Of a stretch of DNA of 64,000 nucleotides, positions 1 to 9,221 are shown piece after piece. The stretch lies in NCBI GenBank assembly GCA_946478235.1, contig CAMLBF010000002.1, forward strand, positions 372,001 through 436,000, written 5' to 3'. The notes under the pieces are model-generated. The model worked only from the letters and a program-made list of their open reading frames with translations, made no database searches and had not been told where the DNA came from. Within the stretch, counting starts at the first letter, position 1. The number at the start of each line of letters is the position of its first letter. The translations under genes and the position numbers were made by a program. The stretch comes from an uncultured Bartonella sp. (lineage in GTDB: Bacteria; Pseudomonadota; Alphaproteobacteria; Rhizobiales; Rhizobiaceae).

Positions 1-154
1 CCAAACTATCCCCTACCAAAAGAAAATCACAGTGAGGATCGGCAATACGCGCGGCGTAAGTGGTATATGCTGTGAGCGATACGATTGGATCACCACCTTT
101 ACGCGCCCTGATTTGAGGTGCTGTCATACGTTGAACTGGTTTTTGAGAGCTCAT
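1..154 (-). CDS. panB: 3-methyl-2-oxobutanoate hydroxymethyltransferase, N-terminal part (runs off window)
   Basis: The minus strand reads from an ATG at 154 into a protein that begins [20 protein letters not shown] and continues through [12 protein letters not shown] and FLLVGDSL. This is the typical PanB N-terminus, whose DSL lies by the metal and ketopantoate site. PanB transfers a one-carbon unit from methylene-tetrahydrofolate to 2-oxoisovalerate in pantothenate synthesis. An AAGGAG ribosome binding site sits 8 bases before the ATG. It follows panC by 5 bases on the same strand, so the two pantothenate genes form an operon. Only about 50 codons are in the window. Confidence 0.9.
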   Translation of the reverse strand, partial: MSSQKPVQRMTAPQIRARKGGDPIVSLTAYTTYAARIADPHCDFLLVGDSL

Positions 155-159
155 CGCGC

Positions 160-1011
160 TTACTCCTTGCCTAAAACATGCTGATCAATCAATCGTACAG
201 AACCAAAACGTACGGTCAACAAAAGAACAGTTGGTTTTGCAATCATACCATCAACATCTTCAAATGTTGCAACATCACGAAAATCAGCGGCTTCAAGTAC
301 GGCACGCGGTTCTTGCACAACAACATCTGCAATCGCTTGACGCAGAGTCTCGATATTCCTCTCACCATTCTGAAATAATTTTTCAGCAACTTTCCAGCTA
401 TTTGGAACAATGACAGCTGCTTTTCTATCCTCGGCGTTTAAGAGTTGATTGCGCGATGAACTCGCAACGCCATCGGCATCGCGTAAAATAGGCATTCCAA
501 CAATCTTTACCGGAAAAGCCAAGTCTTCAACCATTCGGCGAATGATAACGACTTGCTGAAAATCTTTCTCGCCAAAAAATGCAGTATCTGGCTGAACAAT
601 ATTAAATAATTTTGCAACAACCGTCGTTACCCCACGGAAGTGTCCAGGGCGCAACTTTCCAATCAACATATCCGATAAATTGGCAACTTCGACCGAAGTT
701 AGATTTCCGGCAGGCCACATTTCTTCAACCGAAGGTGCAAAAACATAGTCCACACCGGCTTCCGATAGAAGCTTGCAATCGCCTTCAAGATCACGTGGGT
801 AAGAATCGTAATCTTCGCCTGGACCAAATTGTTTCGGATTAACAAAGATAGAGACAATCGTGCGGTCACAATCCCGCTTAGATTGGCGAACCAAACTGAT
901 ATGACCGTTGTGTAATGCCCCCATCGTTGGCACAAGACCAACGGTCAAATTGTTAGCGCGATCCTGCATTAACTGCTGACGCACCTCGGTAATTTTGGTA
1001 AATATTTTCAT
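160..1011 (-). CDS. panC: pantoate--beta-alanine ligase
   Basis: PanC is the cytoplasmic ATP-dependent enzyme that joins pantoate and beta-alanine to make pantothenate. The 283-residue product has the nucleotidyltransferase [10 protein letters not shown] motif near residue 30 (the HIGH-type ATP site), GEKDFQQ, and a SSSRN motif in the place of KMSKS. The length is normal for the family. The open frame extends 39 codons further upstream, but family homology begins at [10 protein letters not shown], so the ATG at 1011 is chosen. It is transcribed ahead of panB and probably cotranscribed with it. Confidence 0.95.
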   Translation of the reverse strand: MKIFTKITEVRQQLMQDRANNLTVGLVPTMGALHNGHISLVRQSKRDCDRTIVSIFVNPKQFGPGEDYDSYPRDLEGDCKLLSEAGVDYVFAPSVEEMWPAGNLTSVEVANLSDMLIGKLRPGHFRGVTTVVAKLFNIVQPDTAFFGEKDFQQVVIIRRMVEDLAFPVKIVGMPILRDADGVASSSRNQLLNAEDRKAAVIVPNSWKVAEKLFQNGERNIETLRQAIADVVVQEPRAVLEAADFRDVATFEDVDGMIAKPTVLLLTVRFGSVRLIDQHVLGKE

Positions 1012-1081
1012 CGAGTATGTACCCCATATATGCTGTGGCATGTTATAATGGGGCACATAGCAAATGTTAATATCTTGATTT

Positions 1082-1570
1082 TTATTTTTGTGGCATAACG
1101 CCGTAGCCAACAACCATGGCCTCGGCAATTTTTACTTCCATAGCATTTGTTGCGCCACTTACGCCCACAGCCCCAACTACTACATCATTGTTTACCACCG
1201 GCACGCCACCGCCCAACGGCATCATATGGGGCAGATTGGCAATTGCCTGCTCATCGCCATTGACGCGCTGCATATTTACAGAAGTTTTAACACGGTAAAG
1301 TGCTGCTGATCTTGCTTTTGCAATCGCCGCATCGACACAACTGAAAGGTGCTCTATCCATACGATCAAAAGCAATCAATGTACCAGTTGCATCGACCACA
1401 GCCATACACACATTGACCTTTAAATTTTCAGCTGAAGTTTGACCCTTATTGATAAGCGTACGGGCGTCGTTCAAAGCTAGAACACTAATTGCATACTCAG
1501 CCATTGCAGACGTTGCAAACATAGAAGCAGCGGCGACCATAACCATAACTTTTTTTATCGGATTTTTCAT
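1082..1570 (-). CDS. secreted HbpS/GlcG-family protein (DUF336)
   Basis: A 162-residue protein with a clear Sec signal peptide (a KNPIKK charged end, a hydrophobic stretch, then ATSAMA as the likely cleavage site), followed by a GlcG/HbpS-type domain. Family hallmarks seen are ALNDARTLI, CMAVVDATGTLIAFDRMD, a GGGVPV loop, and GAVGVSGA near the C-terminus. Family members bind haem or act as accessory proteins; the ligand here is unknown. The export signal suggests the periplasm. The ATG at 1570 has GGG seven bases upstream; an ATG at 1582 has no ribosome site. It is separated from panC and from recO, so it is probably a single-gene unit. Confidence 0.75.
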   Translation of the reverse strand: MKNPIKKVMVMVAAASMFATSAMAEYAISVLALNDARTLINKGQTSAENLKVNVCMAVVDATGTLIAFDRMDRAPFSCVDAAIAKARSAALYRVKTSVNMQRVNGDEQAIANLPHMMPLGGGVPVVNNDVVVGAVGVSGATNAMEVKIAEAMVVGYGVMPQK

Positions 1571-2185
1571 TGGCTTACCCATATTTTAGACGTAGAATCA
1601 AACAGTTGCATTGGCGGAAATATTCTTGCCGTTCGCTTTACAAAATATAATGTGCGAATGATGCTTGCGCCATATTATTTTATATTCATCGAAGATAAAA
1701 TTATTCGCTTAAAAGTCATTCTGTAGATTAGCAAAACAGATAAATAATCAGACTTCATTAAAGAATTGCACCTCCCAAAACCAACGCAATTTATCGTGCG
1801 TTTGTTTAAACAAACAAACAAATGTAAAGGAAAGACTAATAAGCCAAATTATATTATGGACAAATTGACGCAAGCGCTGTCTTATTCACCGGTTAAATTT
1901 TAGCTGAAACGAAATAAGGGATAATGGACTGAAAAACGCACGCGTTTATTGGCAATAAATCAGATGTTTATCGTGTTCATATACTGATAGAGAGATATAT
2001 TTATTGGATAAATTTTTTATCGGCATTGATTACACGTTAAAAGTGTTGCCGCATCATTTCCTTCACTTTAATGTAATGAACATTAAAAATATTATTTTAA
2101 AAATTATATCAATTGATAGCCAAATTCCAAAAAAGCCAAGCGTTGCCAGAATTTGACGTTAAAACAGAGTTTAACGTTAAATCTG
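1571..2185. other. AT-rich intergenic region with palindromes, no gene seen
   Basis: No coding frame is convincing here. A perfect 16-base palindrome GTTTGTTTAAACAAAC lies at 1800-1815, followed by AAAC tetranucleotide repeats. A perfect 8-base inverted repeat TTTAATGT / ACATTAAA with a 5-base loop lies at 2067-2087. An imperfect palindrome centred on TAACGTTA lies at about 2164-2185, right at the recO stop. Regulatory and terminator roles are possible but unproven. Confidence 0.5.
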
Positions 2186-2908
2186 TCATTTATTATGAAT
2201 CATGCGAATAAAGCCATTGCGGACTTCCGGTGGCTCCAGACCACGTGCTTCCCAGACATGGCGGGCAAGAAAATACCCTGTTAAACTAAAACCTTGGAAA
2301 ATGTCGTCGTAACTATTGGGTCTTGTATTTTTTTTCACCAAAAATTCCGGCAGAAAAATCAACTTGTCTTTCCAAGGTTCACCGGCCTCACGACTAACCG
2401 CCCTTGCGGATTTTGGAGAAACATAGATCAAGTTTTCATGTGTGCCAGTCGCTGCACATTGTGTCAGATCAAGGCCAAAACCTAAAGCTTCCAACAAGCG
2501 CACTTCAAAACGAACAAGCAATTCCCCTGTTACCAATAAATCATCAAAATTATCGATGATGAGCTGTAATATATCAAAAAGGATTGGATAAGGATCACGT
2601 TCTGGCAAAAGTCTTAAATGCGCTGCTGCCAACTGCAAACCATAAAGTGCATAAGGCGATATCATGATTTGCGATGCATTAAAGTCTATCGCTTCAATAC
2701 GAAAAATGCCTAAATGTTCATCCAACCGTGCGCGCCATTCGGCATCGACTTTATTGCCCGGTTGCAAAACCGCACTCATTCTTCGAGACCTGCCACCTTT
2801 CACAATTCCCATATGACGCCCATGGTCACGCGTCATGACTTCTGCAATTGCGCTGGTCTCTCCATGTTGTTTAATTCCAAGAATGAATGCGTGTTCTTTC
2901 CATTCCAT
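2186..2908 (-). CDS. recO: DNA repair protein RecO
   Basis: RecO loads RecA on SSB-coated single-stranded DNA in the RecFOR pathway and anneals complementary strands. The 240-residue protein starts MEWKEHAFILGIKQHGE, the N-terminal OB-fold of alphaproteobacterial RecO. It continues with GGRSRR and an alpha-helical C-terminal half (RFEVRLLEALGFGLDL). The expected zinc-type cysteine cluster is reduced to a single CAATG, as often in this group. It is the last gene of the lepB-rnc-era-recO operon, 2 bases after era. Confidence 0.92.
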   Translation of the reverse strand: MEWKEHAFILGIKQHGETSAIAEVMTRDHGRHMGIVKGGRSRRMSAVLQPGNKVDAEWRARLDEHLGIFRIEAIDFNASQIMISPYALYGLQLAAAHLRLLPERDPYPILFDILQLIIDNFDDLLVTGELLVRFEVRLLEALGFGLDLTQCAATGTHENLIYVSPKSARAVSREAGEPWKDKLIFLPEFLVKKNTRPNSYDDIFQGFSLTGYFLARHVWEARGLEPPEVRNGFIRMIHNK

Positions 2909-2910
2909 GG

Positions 2911-3816
2911 TTAATTTGAAAAATCCAATCCCATTTCGCGGTAACGTTCAGGATCATTGCCCCAATTGTCGCGAACTTTGACAAACAGAAAAAGATGAAC
3001 ATTCTGTTCCAAAATTTCCATCAATTCTTTTCGGGCTGCCTGCCCTATCGCCTTAATTGTTTCGCCTTTAGCACCAAGAACAATCTTTTTTTGCCCATCA
3101 CGCTCAACGTAAATCACTTGATTGATTTTGACTGAACCATCAGGGCGCTCTTCCCAAGTTTCAGTTTCAACAGTTGAGGCATAGGGCAGTTCATTATGCA
3201 AACGTAGATAGAGTTTTTCTCTCGTTATCTCTGCCGCTAATTGGCGCATAGGCATATCGGAAATTTCATCTTCCGGATAATACCATGGTCCATTAGGTAG
3301 CTCTTTACATAAGTATTCCAGTAGATCCCGACAGCCAGAACCATTGAGAGCGGACACCATGAAAGTGCGTGTAAACTGCGCCTGCTCATTAAGCTTTGCA
3401 GTCAATTCCAGCAAGGTTGGACGGGCGATGACATCAACCTTATTCAAAACAAGAATTTTTTCCTGGTTGATTTTCGGCAATGCCTCCAAAATGGCTTCAA
3501 CCTCTTCATTGATGCCGGCTTGTGCATCAATAATCACCATAACAATATCAGCGTCTTTGGCGCCATTCCACGCCGTAGATACCATTGCGCGGTCAAGTCT
3601 GCGGCGCGGACTAAAAATACCCGGTGTATCAACAAGCACAATCTGCGCGTTATCATGCACGACAATTCCGCGTATCAAGGCACGTGTCGTCTGCACTTTG
3701 TGGGTGACAATGGAAACTTTCGTTCCTACCAACTGGTTAACAAGGGTTGATTTTCCAGCATTCGGGGCGCCGATTAGCGCAACAAAACCTGATTTTGTCT
3801 GTAATGTCTCATTCAT
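2911..3816 (-). CDS. era: GTPase Era
   Basis: Era is an essential GTPase that binds the 3' end of 16S rRNA during 30S subunit maturation. All GTP motifs are visible in the 301 residues: G1 GAPNAGKST at 16-24, G3 DTPG near 61, and G4 NKVD near 126. A C-terminal KH domain follows (VYVERDGQKKIVLGAKGETI, around 225-245). It overlaps the end of rnc by 8 bases and is followed 2 bases later by recO, which indicates translational coupling. Confidence 0.96.
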   Translation of the reverse strand: MNETLQTKSGFVALIGAPNAGKSTLVNQLVGTKVSIVTHKVQTTRALIRGIVVHDNAQIVLVDTPGIFSPRRRLDRAMVSTAWNGAKDADIVMVIIDAQAGINEEVEAILEALPKINQEKILVLNKVDVIARPTLLELTAKLNEQAQFTRTFMVSALNGSGCRDLLEYLCKELPNGPWYYPEDEISDMPMRQLAAEITREKLYLRLHNELPYASTVETETWEERPDGSVKINQVIYVERDGQKKIVLGAKGETIKAIGQAARKELMEILEQNVHLFLFVKVRDNWGNDPERYREMGLDFSN

Positions 3817-4516
3817 GCTCTTTACTTTCGGCAGGTTCCCATACGCCTTCTCTTATTAACAGCCGTTCAGCAGCTGCACGCTCTGCGTGACGCTTTGAAC
3901 CGCCTTTGCCCGTTTCCGGTGCAAAACCGGAAATTCTAACCTCAACCTCAAAAACAGGATCATGATCGGGACCACGGCGTCTTACAACGCGATATTGCGG
4001 TTGTGCGCCGTTCTGCGTATGTGCCCACTCCTGCAATTCGGTTTTTGCATCACGCCTTGCCGCATCGGATTGGCGTGCGCGATCCTGCCAATACCGATTT
4101 ATAAACGGACGTACCGCATCAAGACCATCATCAAGATAAATTGCAGCAATCAATGCCTCTACAACATCGGCATGCATATTTGCCAACCGACGCTCGTCGA
4201 GATTCTTCATCTCCGCCCCGACATAGATGATATCGGGCAAACCAATTTCCAGCGCAATTTCTGCGCAAGTTTCAGCATTTACAAGGCCATTAAGCCGTAC
4301 CGAAAGTTCCCCTTCGGTTGCCGTTGGGAAAAAACTACAGAGCATTTCAGATATTAAGAGTCCCAATACACGGTCACCCAAAAACTCCAAACGCTCATAA
4401 TTTCCTTGCCCTGCATCTTGAACACTGGAATGGGTCAATGCACGGCGCAAACGGTCTTCGTTTTTAAAAATATGCCCTGTTGCTTCTTGAAGTCTCTCAA
4501 TTTTTTGGCGATCCAT
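3809..4516 (-). CDS. rnc: ribonuclease III
   Basis: RNase III cleaves double-stranded RNA, including the rRNA precursor. The RNase III signature ERLEFLGDRVLG is at residues 41-52, and the second acidic motif DVVEALIAAIYLD is near 116. A C-terminal double-stranded-RNA-binding domain ends in GGSKRHAERAAAERLL. The length (235 residues) is normal. It lies 11 bases downstream of lepB and overlaps era, the standard alphaproteobacterial order. Confidence 0.96.
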   Translation of the reverse strand: MDRQKIERLQEATGHIFKNEDRLRRALTHSSVQDAGQGNYERLEFLGDRVLGLLISEMLCSFFPTATEGELSVRLNGLVNAETCAEIALEIGLPDIIYVGAEMKNLDERRLANMHADVVEALIAAIYLDDGLDAVRPFINRYWQDRARQSDAARRDAKTELQEWAHTQNGAQPQYRVVRRRGPDHDPVFEVEVRISGFAPETGKGGSKRHAERAAAERLLIREGVWEPAESKEHE

Positions 4517-4527
4517 GAGATTGCACC

Positions 4528-5313
4528 CTATTTGTCAGGTGGAAAATATTGGATTGTTTGCACAAAAGAAAACAGTCTTCCCCATCTTATATCAAATGGC
4601 CAACGCCATAATTGCCAAGCGCTTGAACCATTACCAATGGAAAAGAAAATTAAATTTGCACGACCAATAAGGTTTTCGGCTGGAACATACCCGACATTTA
4701 AACGACTATCATCCGAATTATCACGATTGTCACCCATCATGAAGTAATATCCTTGCGGAACCTCGAAAACTTTTGTGTCGTCTACCTGCGGAAAATATCC
4801 AAGATCTAATGTGTTATATGTTACGCCATTCGGCAAGGTCTCACGATAAACATCAACCGGACGTGACACTTCTGTGACATCGGTATTGTCAATTTGACCA
4901 ACAAAGTTACGTTGAACAGCCTGATCGTTAATATAAAGCACACCCTGCCTTACTTGGATTCTGTCACCTGGAAGCCCTACCACACGTTTGATGTAATCCA
5001 CATTGGGATTCGATGGCAAACGAAACACAAGCACATCGCCACGTTTTGGTTCTGCAGACCAAAAACGCCCAGAAAATAGATTGGGTGAAAAAGGCAGCGA
5101 GTATTTGGAATAACCATAGGCATATTTCGATACGAATAGATAATCGCCTACCAATAAAGTTGGACGCATCGAGCCGGAAGGAATTGTAAATGGCTGAAAG
5201 AAAAAGGTGCGAATAACCATTGCCAAGATGAGAGCTTGGATGACAACGGAAAAAAATTCTTTCATTCCGCCCTTTTTCTTAGGAGCTTTTCCAGACGGTT
5301 CATTATTATACAT
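4528..5313 (-). CDS. lepB: signal peptidase I
   Basis: LepB is the membrane serine protease that removes Sec signal peptides. After a lysine-rich N-terminus there is one membrane helix at about 22-40. The catalytic serine is in PSGSMRPTL (Ser48) and the general-base lysine in YIKRVVGLPGDRI (Lys109). The family box MGDNRDNSDDSR lies near 192. The protein has 261 residues. It starts 85 bases after acpS and leads into rnc. Confidence 0.95.
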   Translation of the reverse strand: MYNNEPSGKAPKKKGGMKEFFSVVIQALILAMVIRTFFFQPFTIPSGSMRPTLLVGDYLFVSKYAYGYSKYSLPFSPNLFSGRFWSAEPKRGDVLVFRLPSNPNVDYIKRVVGLPGDRIQVRQGVLYINDQAVQRNFVGQIDNTDVTEVSRPVDVYRETLPNGVTYNTLDLGYFPQVDDTKVFEVPQGYYFMMGDNRDNSDDSRLNVGYVPAENLIGRANLIFFSIGNGSSAWQLWRWPFDIRWGRLFSFVQTIQYFPPDK

Positions 5314-5398
5314 TCACGTTCTGCCTTTTTGTAATGGCCAAAATTTGGTTTATGTGACGTAGTTTACCCAGATGCCTTTGTATATACTTTTATTGATT

Positions 5399-5800
5399 TT
5401 AACCAACAGAAACTGCTTCAATAATGACAAATGCCTGAGCCCAAGGAAAATCATCAGTTATTGTCAAATGAATAACCCCTTTGTGATGTTCCGGAATAAG
5501 ACGGTTAAAAACCGTCAATGCGCTATTGGTCAGTTCCATTGTTGGGCGGCCACTTGGTAAATTGACAACGCCCATATCCTTCCACCAAACACCGTGGGCG
5601 ATACCGGTTCCCAATGCTTTGGCACATGCTTCTTTTGCCGCAAAGCGCTTGGCATAAGAGGCAGCACGCATTTTTCGGCTATCTGACTTCTTTCGTTCAA
5701 TTGGTGTAAATACACGCTCAACAAAACGGTCGCCGAATTTCAAAAGTGTTTTTTCGATCCTACGAATATCGATTATATCACTGCCTAACCCGACAATCAT
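5399..5800 (-). CDS. acpS: holo-[acyl-carrier-protein] synthase
   Basis: AcpS transfers 4'-phosphopantetheine from CoA to apo-ACP, which fatty acid synthesis requires. The 133-residue product has the N-terminal [13 protein letters not shown] metal motif and the [16 protein letters not shown] core, with the Lys and Glu that bind magnesium and CoA. Its start codon overlaps the DUF2062 stop (ATGA), so the two are translationally coupled. The pantothenate genes panC-panB lie 5 kb away on the same strand. Confidence 0.95.
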   Translation of the reverse strand: MIVGLGSDIIDIRRIEKTLLKFGDRFVERVFTPIERKKSDSRKMRAASYAKRFAAKEACAKALGTGIAHGVWWKDMGVVNLPSGRPTMELTNSALTVFNRLIPEHHKGVIHLTITDDFPWAQAFVIIEAVSVG

Positions 5801-6405
5801 TGCAAAACTTCCTGCTCAGCCTCTTTAAGGCGTAATTTTAGCTTTTCTGCCATTTTTTCCTTATGGCGTTTTTGAAATTGGAAGGTTGCCCGATAAGCGC
5901 AGATATATGATAGGGAACCCAAAATTGCTCCCAGTACAACGCCACCCAAAATAATGGGCATCATAACTGGTTCCCACGCCTCTAGCAGGCTGCTCCATGC
6001 TTGCGATAGCGATAAACCATCAAACATCTGTCTTATTTCAGACAATGGTATGGCCTGTACATTACCAAAAGCGGACAAAAGTATATGACCAATTTTATAA
6101 TCTGCCATGACTATTGGTAAAAATGTCAATGGATTAGAAAGAATTGTACCAAGAATAGCCGCGGCGATATTGCCGCGCAAAAGCCAAGCGACGATGCCTG
6201 CCAATATAATATGAAGCCCGACAAATGGTGAACTTGCTGCAAAAACACCAATAGCCAACCCCAATGCAACCTGATGTGGCGTTGCCGATATGCGTAACAA
6301 CCTTTTACCATAATACCGCAATGAGCGTGAAAATGAACGTCGTGGCCATAGCCACAGACGAATACGTTCTATAAAGCTAATAGGTTTTCTTCGACGAAAA
6401 AGCAT
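5797..6405 (-). CDS. DUF2062 membrane protein
   Basis: A 202-residue inner-membrane protein of the DUF2062 family. It has a basic N-terminus ([20 protein letters not shown]), [19 protein letters not shown], then hydrophobic segments with LSNPLTF. The two or three hydrophobic stretches at about 50-75, 80-105 and 150-170 fit the family. No biochemical function is established for it. In Rhizobiales it commonly precedes acpS, and here it overlaps acpS by 4 bases. It is the first gene of the minus-strand operon. Confidence 0.85.
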   Translation of the reverse strand: MLFRRRKPISFIERIRLWLWPRRSFSRSLRYYGKRLLRISATPHQVALGLAIGVFAASSPFVGLHIILAGIVAWLLRGNIAAAILGTILSNPLTFLPIVMADYKIGHILLSAFGNVQAIPLSEIRQMFDGLSLSQAWSSLLEAWEPVMMPIILGGVVLGAILGSLSYICAYRATFQFQKRHKEKMAEKLKLRLKEAEQEVLQ

Positions 6406-6585
6406 TTACTTCTCGTAACATCTCGAACGCATGAGGCAATCCCTAATATCCAAGTTGTGATCCTTACCTTTATCTTTTGTATGTTCAAATGTTCCAATAA
6501 CAAATAAACTCTATCTGTTATATCTTGCTAGTTTCTCGCCACTTTTACAATAAGTGCCTTATAAATAACAAGGGTTGACAATAAT

Positions 6586-7782
6586 ATGGACAATTCGGGC
6601 AGTGACAATATCAAAAAACCAGAATTAACTGTTGTTTCAATTCTTGTTGCGATTAGTTGTGGACACTTTCTCAATGATATTATGCAGTCCATGTTACCGG
6701 CTGTTTATCCGATATTGCGGGAAAACTATCGTCTGACCTTCCTGCAAATCGGTATTATAACTGCTGTTTATCAATTTACCGGTTCTGTTTTGCAGCCCAT
6801 TATTGGCTTTACCACCGATAAAAAGCCGTTGCCATATTCACTCCCTCTTGCCTCTGCCTCAACGATGCTCGGCTTGTTATTGCTTGCCAACGCGCAACAT
6901 TATTCATTGCTTCTGGTTGGTGCTGGGTTTGTCGGCCTAGGGTCATCTATTTTTCATCCAGAAGCTTCGCGCGTTGCTAGAATTGCTTCTGGTGGCAAAC
7001 ATGGGTTAGCACAATCTATCTTTCAAGTGGGCGGAAATGCCGGTACGGCTTTGGGGCCGTTGTTAGCGGCCGTTTTCATTAGCCATCAACAACGCATTGC
7101 TTGGCTCGCTATATTGGCTTTTATTGGTATCATCATACTGGCAATTGTGAGCCACTGGTATGCCCAAAACATCAAAAGTCGGAAAAACAGAAAAATACCT
7201 GTCGTCGAGCATAATTTAACACCACGCCAAGTCAAAAAAGCACTGTTCGTGTTGATTGGATTAATGTTTGCCAAATATATTTATATGGCCAGTATGCAGA
7301 ATTACTACATGTTTTACACAATGGACAAATTCGGTGTCAGCCTTCACCAAGCACAATTGCTATTGTTTCTTTATCTCGGCGGTATCGCATTAGGCACTGT
7401 ATTCGGAGGCCCTATTGGTGACCGCATCGGAGCGCGTACTGTTATCTGGGTATCTATTCTCGGAGTTTTCCCCTTCACAGTTGTATTGCCATATACGAGC
7501 CTGCATGTCACAGCCATGTTGACCGTCATTATTGGTATGATTTTAGCATCAGCTTTTCCTGCTATCGTTGTTTTTGCTCAAGAACTTATGCCTGGCAAAG
7601 TTGGCACAATAGCAGGTTTGTTTTTTGGCCTATCGTTTGGAATTGGTGCCATTTCAGCAGCCGCATTGGGCAAAGTGATGGATGTTATTGGCGCACAAGC
7701 CATGTTCGAGATCTGCTCATTTATGCCAATACTCGGGCTTATTGCAATTTTTCTACCCAAGATCAGCACCGGACATAAATAA
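6586..7782 (+). CDS. fsr: MFS transporter, fosmidomycin-resistance (Fsr) type
   Basis: A 398-residue major facilitator with twelve predicted membrane segments. The family-specific start is GHFLNDIMQSMLPAVYPIL, then QPIIGFTTDKKP, the FVGLGSSIFHPEASR loop, and FQVGGNAGTALGPL. Proteins with this signature export drugs such as fosmidomycin; the natural substrate is unknown. It is the only plus-strand gene in a long minus-strand stretch, and it interrupts the usual adjacency of pyrE/rsh and acpS. Its 3' end points at hemN (convergent, 32 bases apart). Confidence 0.85.
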   Translation: MDNSGSDNIKKPELTVVSILVAISCGHFLNDIMQSMLPAVYPILRENYRLTFLQIGIITAVYQFTGSVLQPIIGFTTDKKPLPYSLPLASASTMLGLLLLANAQHYSLLLVGAGFVGLGSSIFHPEASRVARIASGGKHGLAQSIFQVGGNAGTALGPLLAAVFISHQQRIAWLAILAFIGIIILAIVSHWYAQNIKSRKNRKIPVVEHNLTPRQVKKALFVLIGLMFAKYIYMASMQNYYMFYTMDKFGVSLHQAQLLLFLYLGGIALGTVFGGPIGDRIGARTVIWVSILGVFPFTVVLPYTSLHVTAMLTVIIGMILASAFPAIVVFAQELMPGKVGTIAGLFFGLSFGIGAISAAALGKVMDVIGAQAMFEICSFMPILGLIAIFLPKISTGHK

Positions 7783-7793
7783 TAGGTGCTGAT
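7762..7793. terminator. inverted repeat between fsr and hemN, possible terminator
   Basis: ATCAGCACC and GGTGCTGAT form a perfect 9-base inverted repeat around a 14-base loop that contains the fsr stop codon. It lies between the convergent ends of fsr and hemN, where a shared terminator would be expected. There is no T-run on either strand, so intrinsic termination is uncertain. Confidence 0.35.
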
Positions 7794-7814
7794 TAAATCT
7801 AAATATTCAATGGA

Positions 7815-9149
7815 TTAAACAGCCGCACTAAATTGTGCTATGTTTTGTTGGCGGTATGTGTCGAACAATGCAGCGACAGCGCGCACAAATGGGCGCCCTT
7901 CTTCGGTCATAGTGATAACACCATCTTTTTCTTGCACTATTCCATCGGCAATAATTGGACGGATCCGCTGCAAGGCATCTACAAATTTTTCTTGTCCGCC
8001 AAATTTTGATAAATCAAGTTGGAAATTGCACATAAGTTCACTGATCATGGCAGACCGGAGCCGATCTTCATCATTGATTGCAATGCCGCGTATTGTGGCC
8101 ATTTGCCCTTCGTCGATTGTACGACGGTATTGTGCAATTCCCGGAATTGTTTGGGCAAAACCTTCATGAAATTGTGAAATTGAAGAACAACCAAATCCAA
8201 TTAACACAGGGCAATCATCATCTGTGTAACCTTGGAAATTCCGGTGCAACCTGTGTTCTTTTGTAGCGATTGCTAAATGGTCATCCGGAAATGCAAAATG
8301 ATCAATTCCAATGGGAACATAGCCCATTGCAACCAGTTGATTGCTAACGGCTTCAGCCTGATGGAACCGCTCTAGTGGTCCAGGTAATAATGATGCATCA
8401 ATCAACTTTTGATTTGCGCGTCTTTTGGGAAGGTGGGCATAGCCATAACAGGCAATTCTGTTTGGCTTATAACTTCCAATCGTTTCACAAGTTTCGTGAA
8501 GTGTATCCAACGTTTGCAATGGCAAACCGTAAATGAGATCAAAATTGATACGTTCAATGCCGGCTTCACGTAAATAGGTAACTGACCGCTTTACCACCGA
8601 TGCTGGTTGAATACGTCCAATGGCCTTTTGGACATCTGGATTAACATCTTGCACACCCAAGCTCACACGGTTAACGCCAATAGTCTTTAATATATCAACG
8701 AGATCATGTGTTACAGTTCTTGGATCAAGCTCTATTGCATGCTCAGCATTGTCATCAAAAACAAAGTATTCATGCAAAGTATCCATAATGGCATAAAATG
8801 ATTCCCTTGAGAGTATCGATGGCGTACCACCGCCCCAATGCAGGTGAACAACTCTCGGTTTACCTTTTAGATGCTGCGATTGTAACCGGATATCTTTGAC
8901 AACACTTTCGGCATAGCTTGCTATAGCACCATCATTGACCGTAGCCTTTGCGTGACAGCCACAATAATGACAAAGCTCGCGGCAATATGGCACGTGGATA
9001 TAAAGTGAAACAGCTTCATCAGCCTTCAAATTACCCAACCATGCCGCTCTTTGACTATCGTCTATCGAGACAAAATCCGCTGCCGTAGGATAGGAGGTAT
9101 AACGAGGCACTGCCAAAGTTGCATAATGCAACAATGTTTCTGTTTCCAT
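7815..9149 (-). CDS. hemN: oxygen-independent coproporphyrinogen III oxidase
   Basis: HemN is a radical-SAM enzyme that decarboxylates coproporphyrinogen III to protoporphyrinogen IX without oxygen in haem synthesis. The 444-residue protein has the YIHVPYCRELCHYCGC motif, with the 4Fe-4S cysteines at 56, 60 and 63. It also has the SAM-binding WGGGTPS motif and FDLIYGLP. Full length and the cysteine spacing favour true HemN over HemW. It lies 72 bases downstream of fnrN on the same strand, so oxygen-sensing control by FnrN is likely (inference). Confidence 0.93.
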   Translation of the reverse strand: METETLLHYATLAVPRYTSYPTAADFVSIDDSQRAAWLGNLKADEAVSLYIHVPYCRELCHYCGCHAKATVNDGAIASYAESVVKDIRLQSQHLKGKPRVVHLHWGGGTPSILSRESFYAIMDTLHEYFVFDDNAEHAIELDPRTVTHDLVDILKTIGVNRVSLGVQDVNPDVQKAIGRIQPASVVKRSVTYLREAGIERINFDLIYGLPLQTLDTLHETCETIGSYKPNRIACYGYAHLPKRRANQKLIDASLLPGPLERFHQAEAVSNQLVAMGYVPIGIDHFAFPDDHLAIATKEHRLHRNFQGYTDDDCPVLIGFGCSSISQFHEGFAQTIPGIAQYRRTIDEGQMATIRGIAINDEDRLRSAMISELMCNFQLDLSKFGGQEKFVDALQRIRPIIADGIVQEKDGVITMTEEGRPFVRAVAALFDTYRQQNIAQFSAAV

Positions 9150-9221
9150 TATATTTCCTTCCTTATTACCTTATGCAGCATGATATACTATGATTGCATA
9201 GAGATAATAACATTAAAAGCG

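Noticed and set aside
3344..3859. 171-codon open frame antisense to era
   Set aside because: It is a mirror of the conserved era gene, with no domain and no ribosome site.
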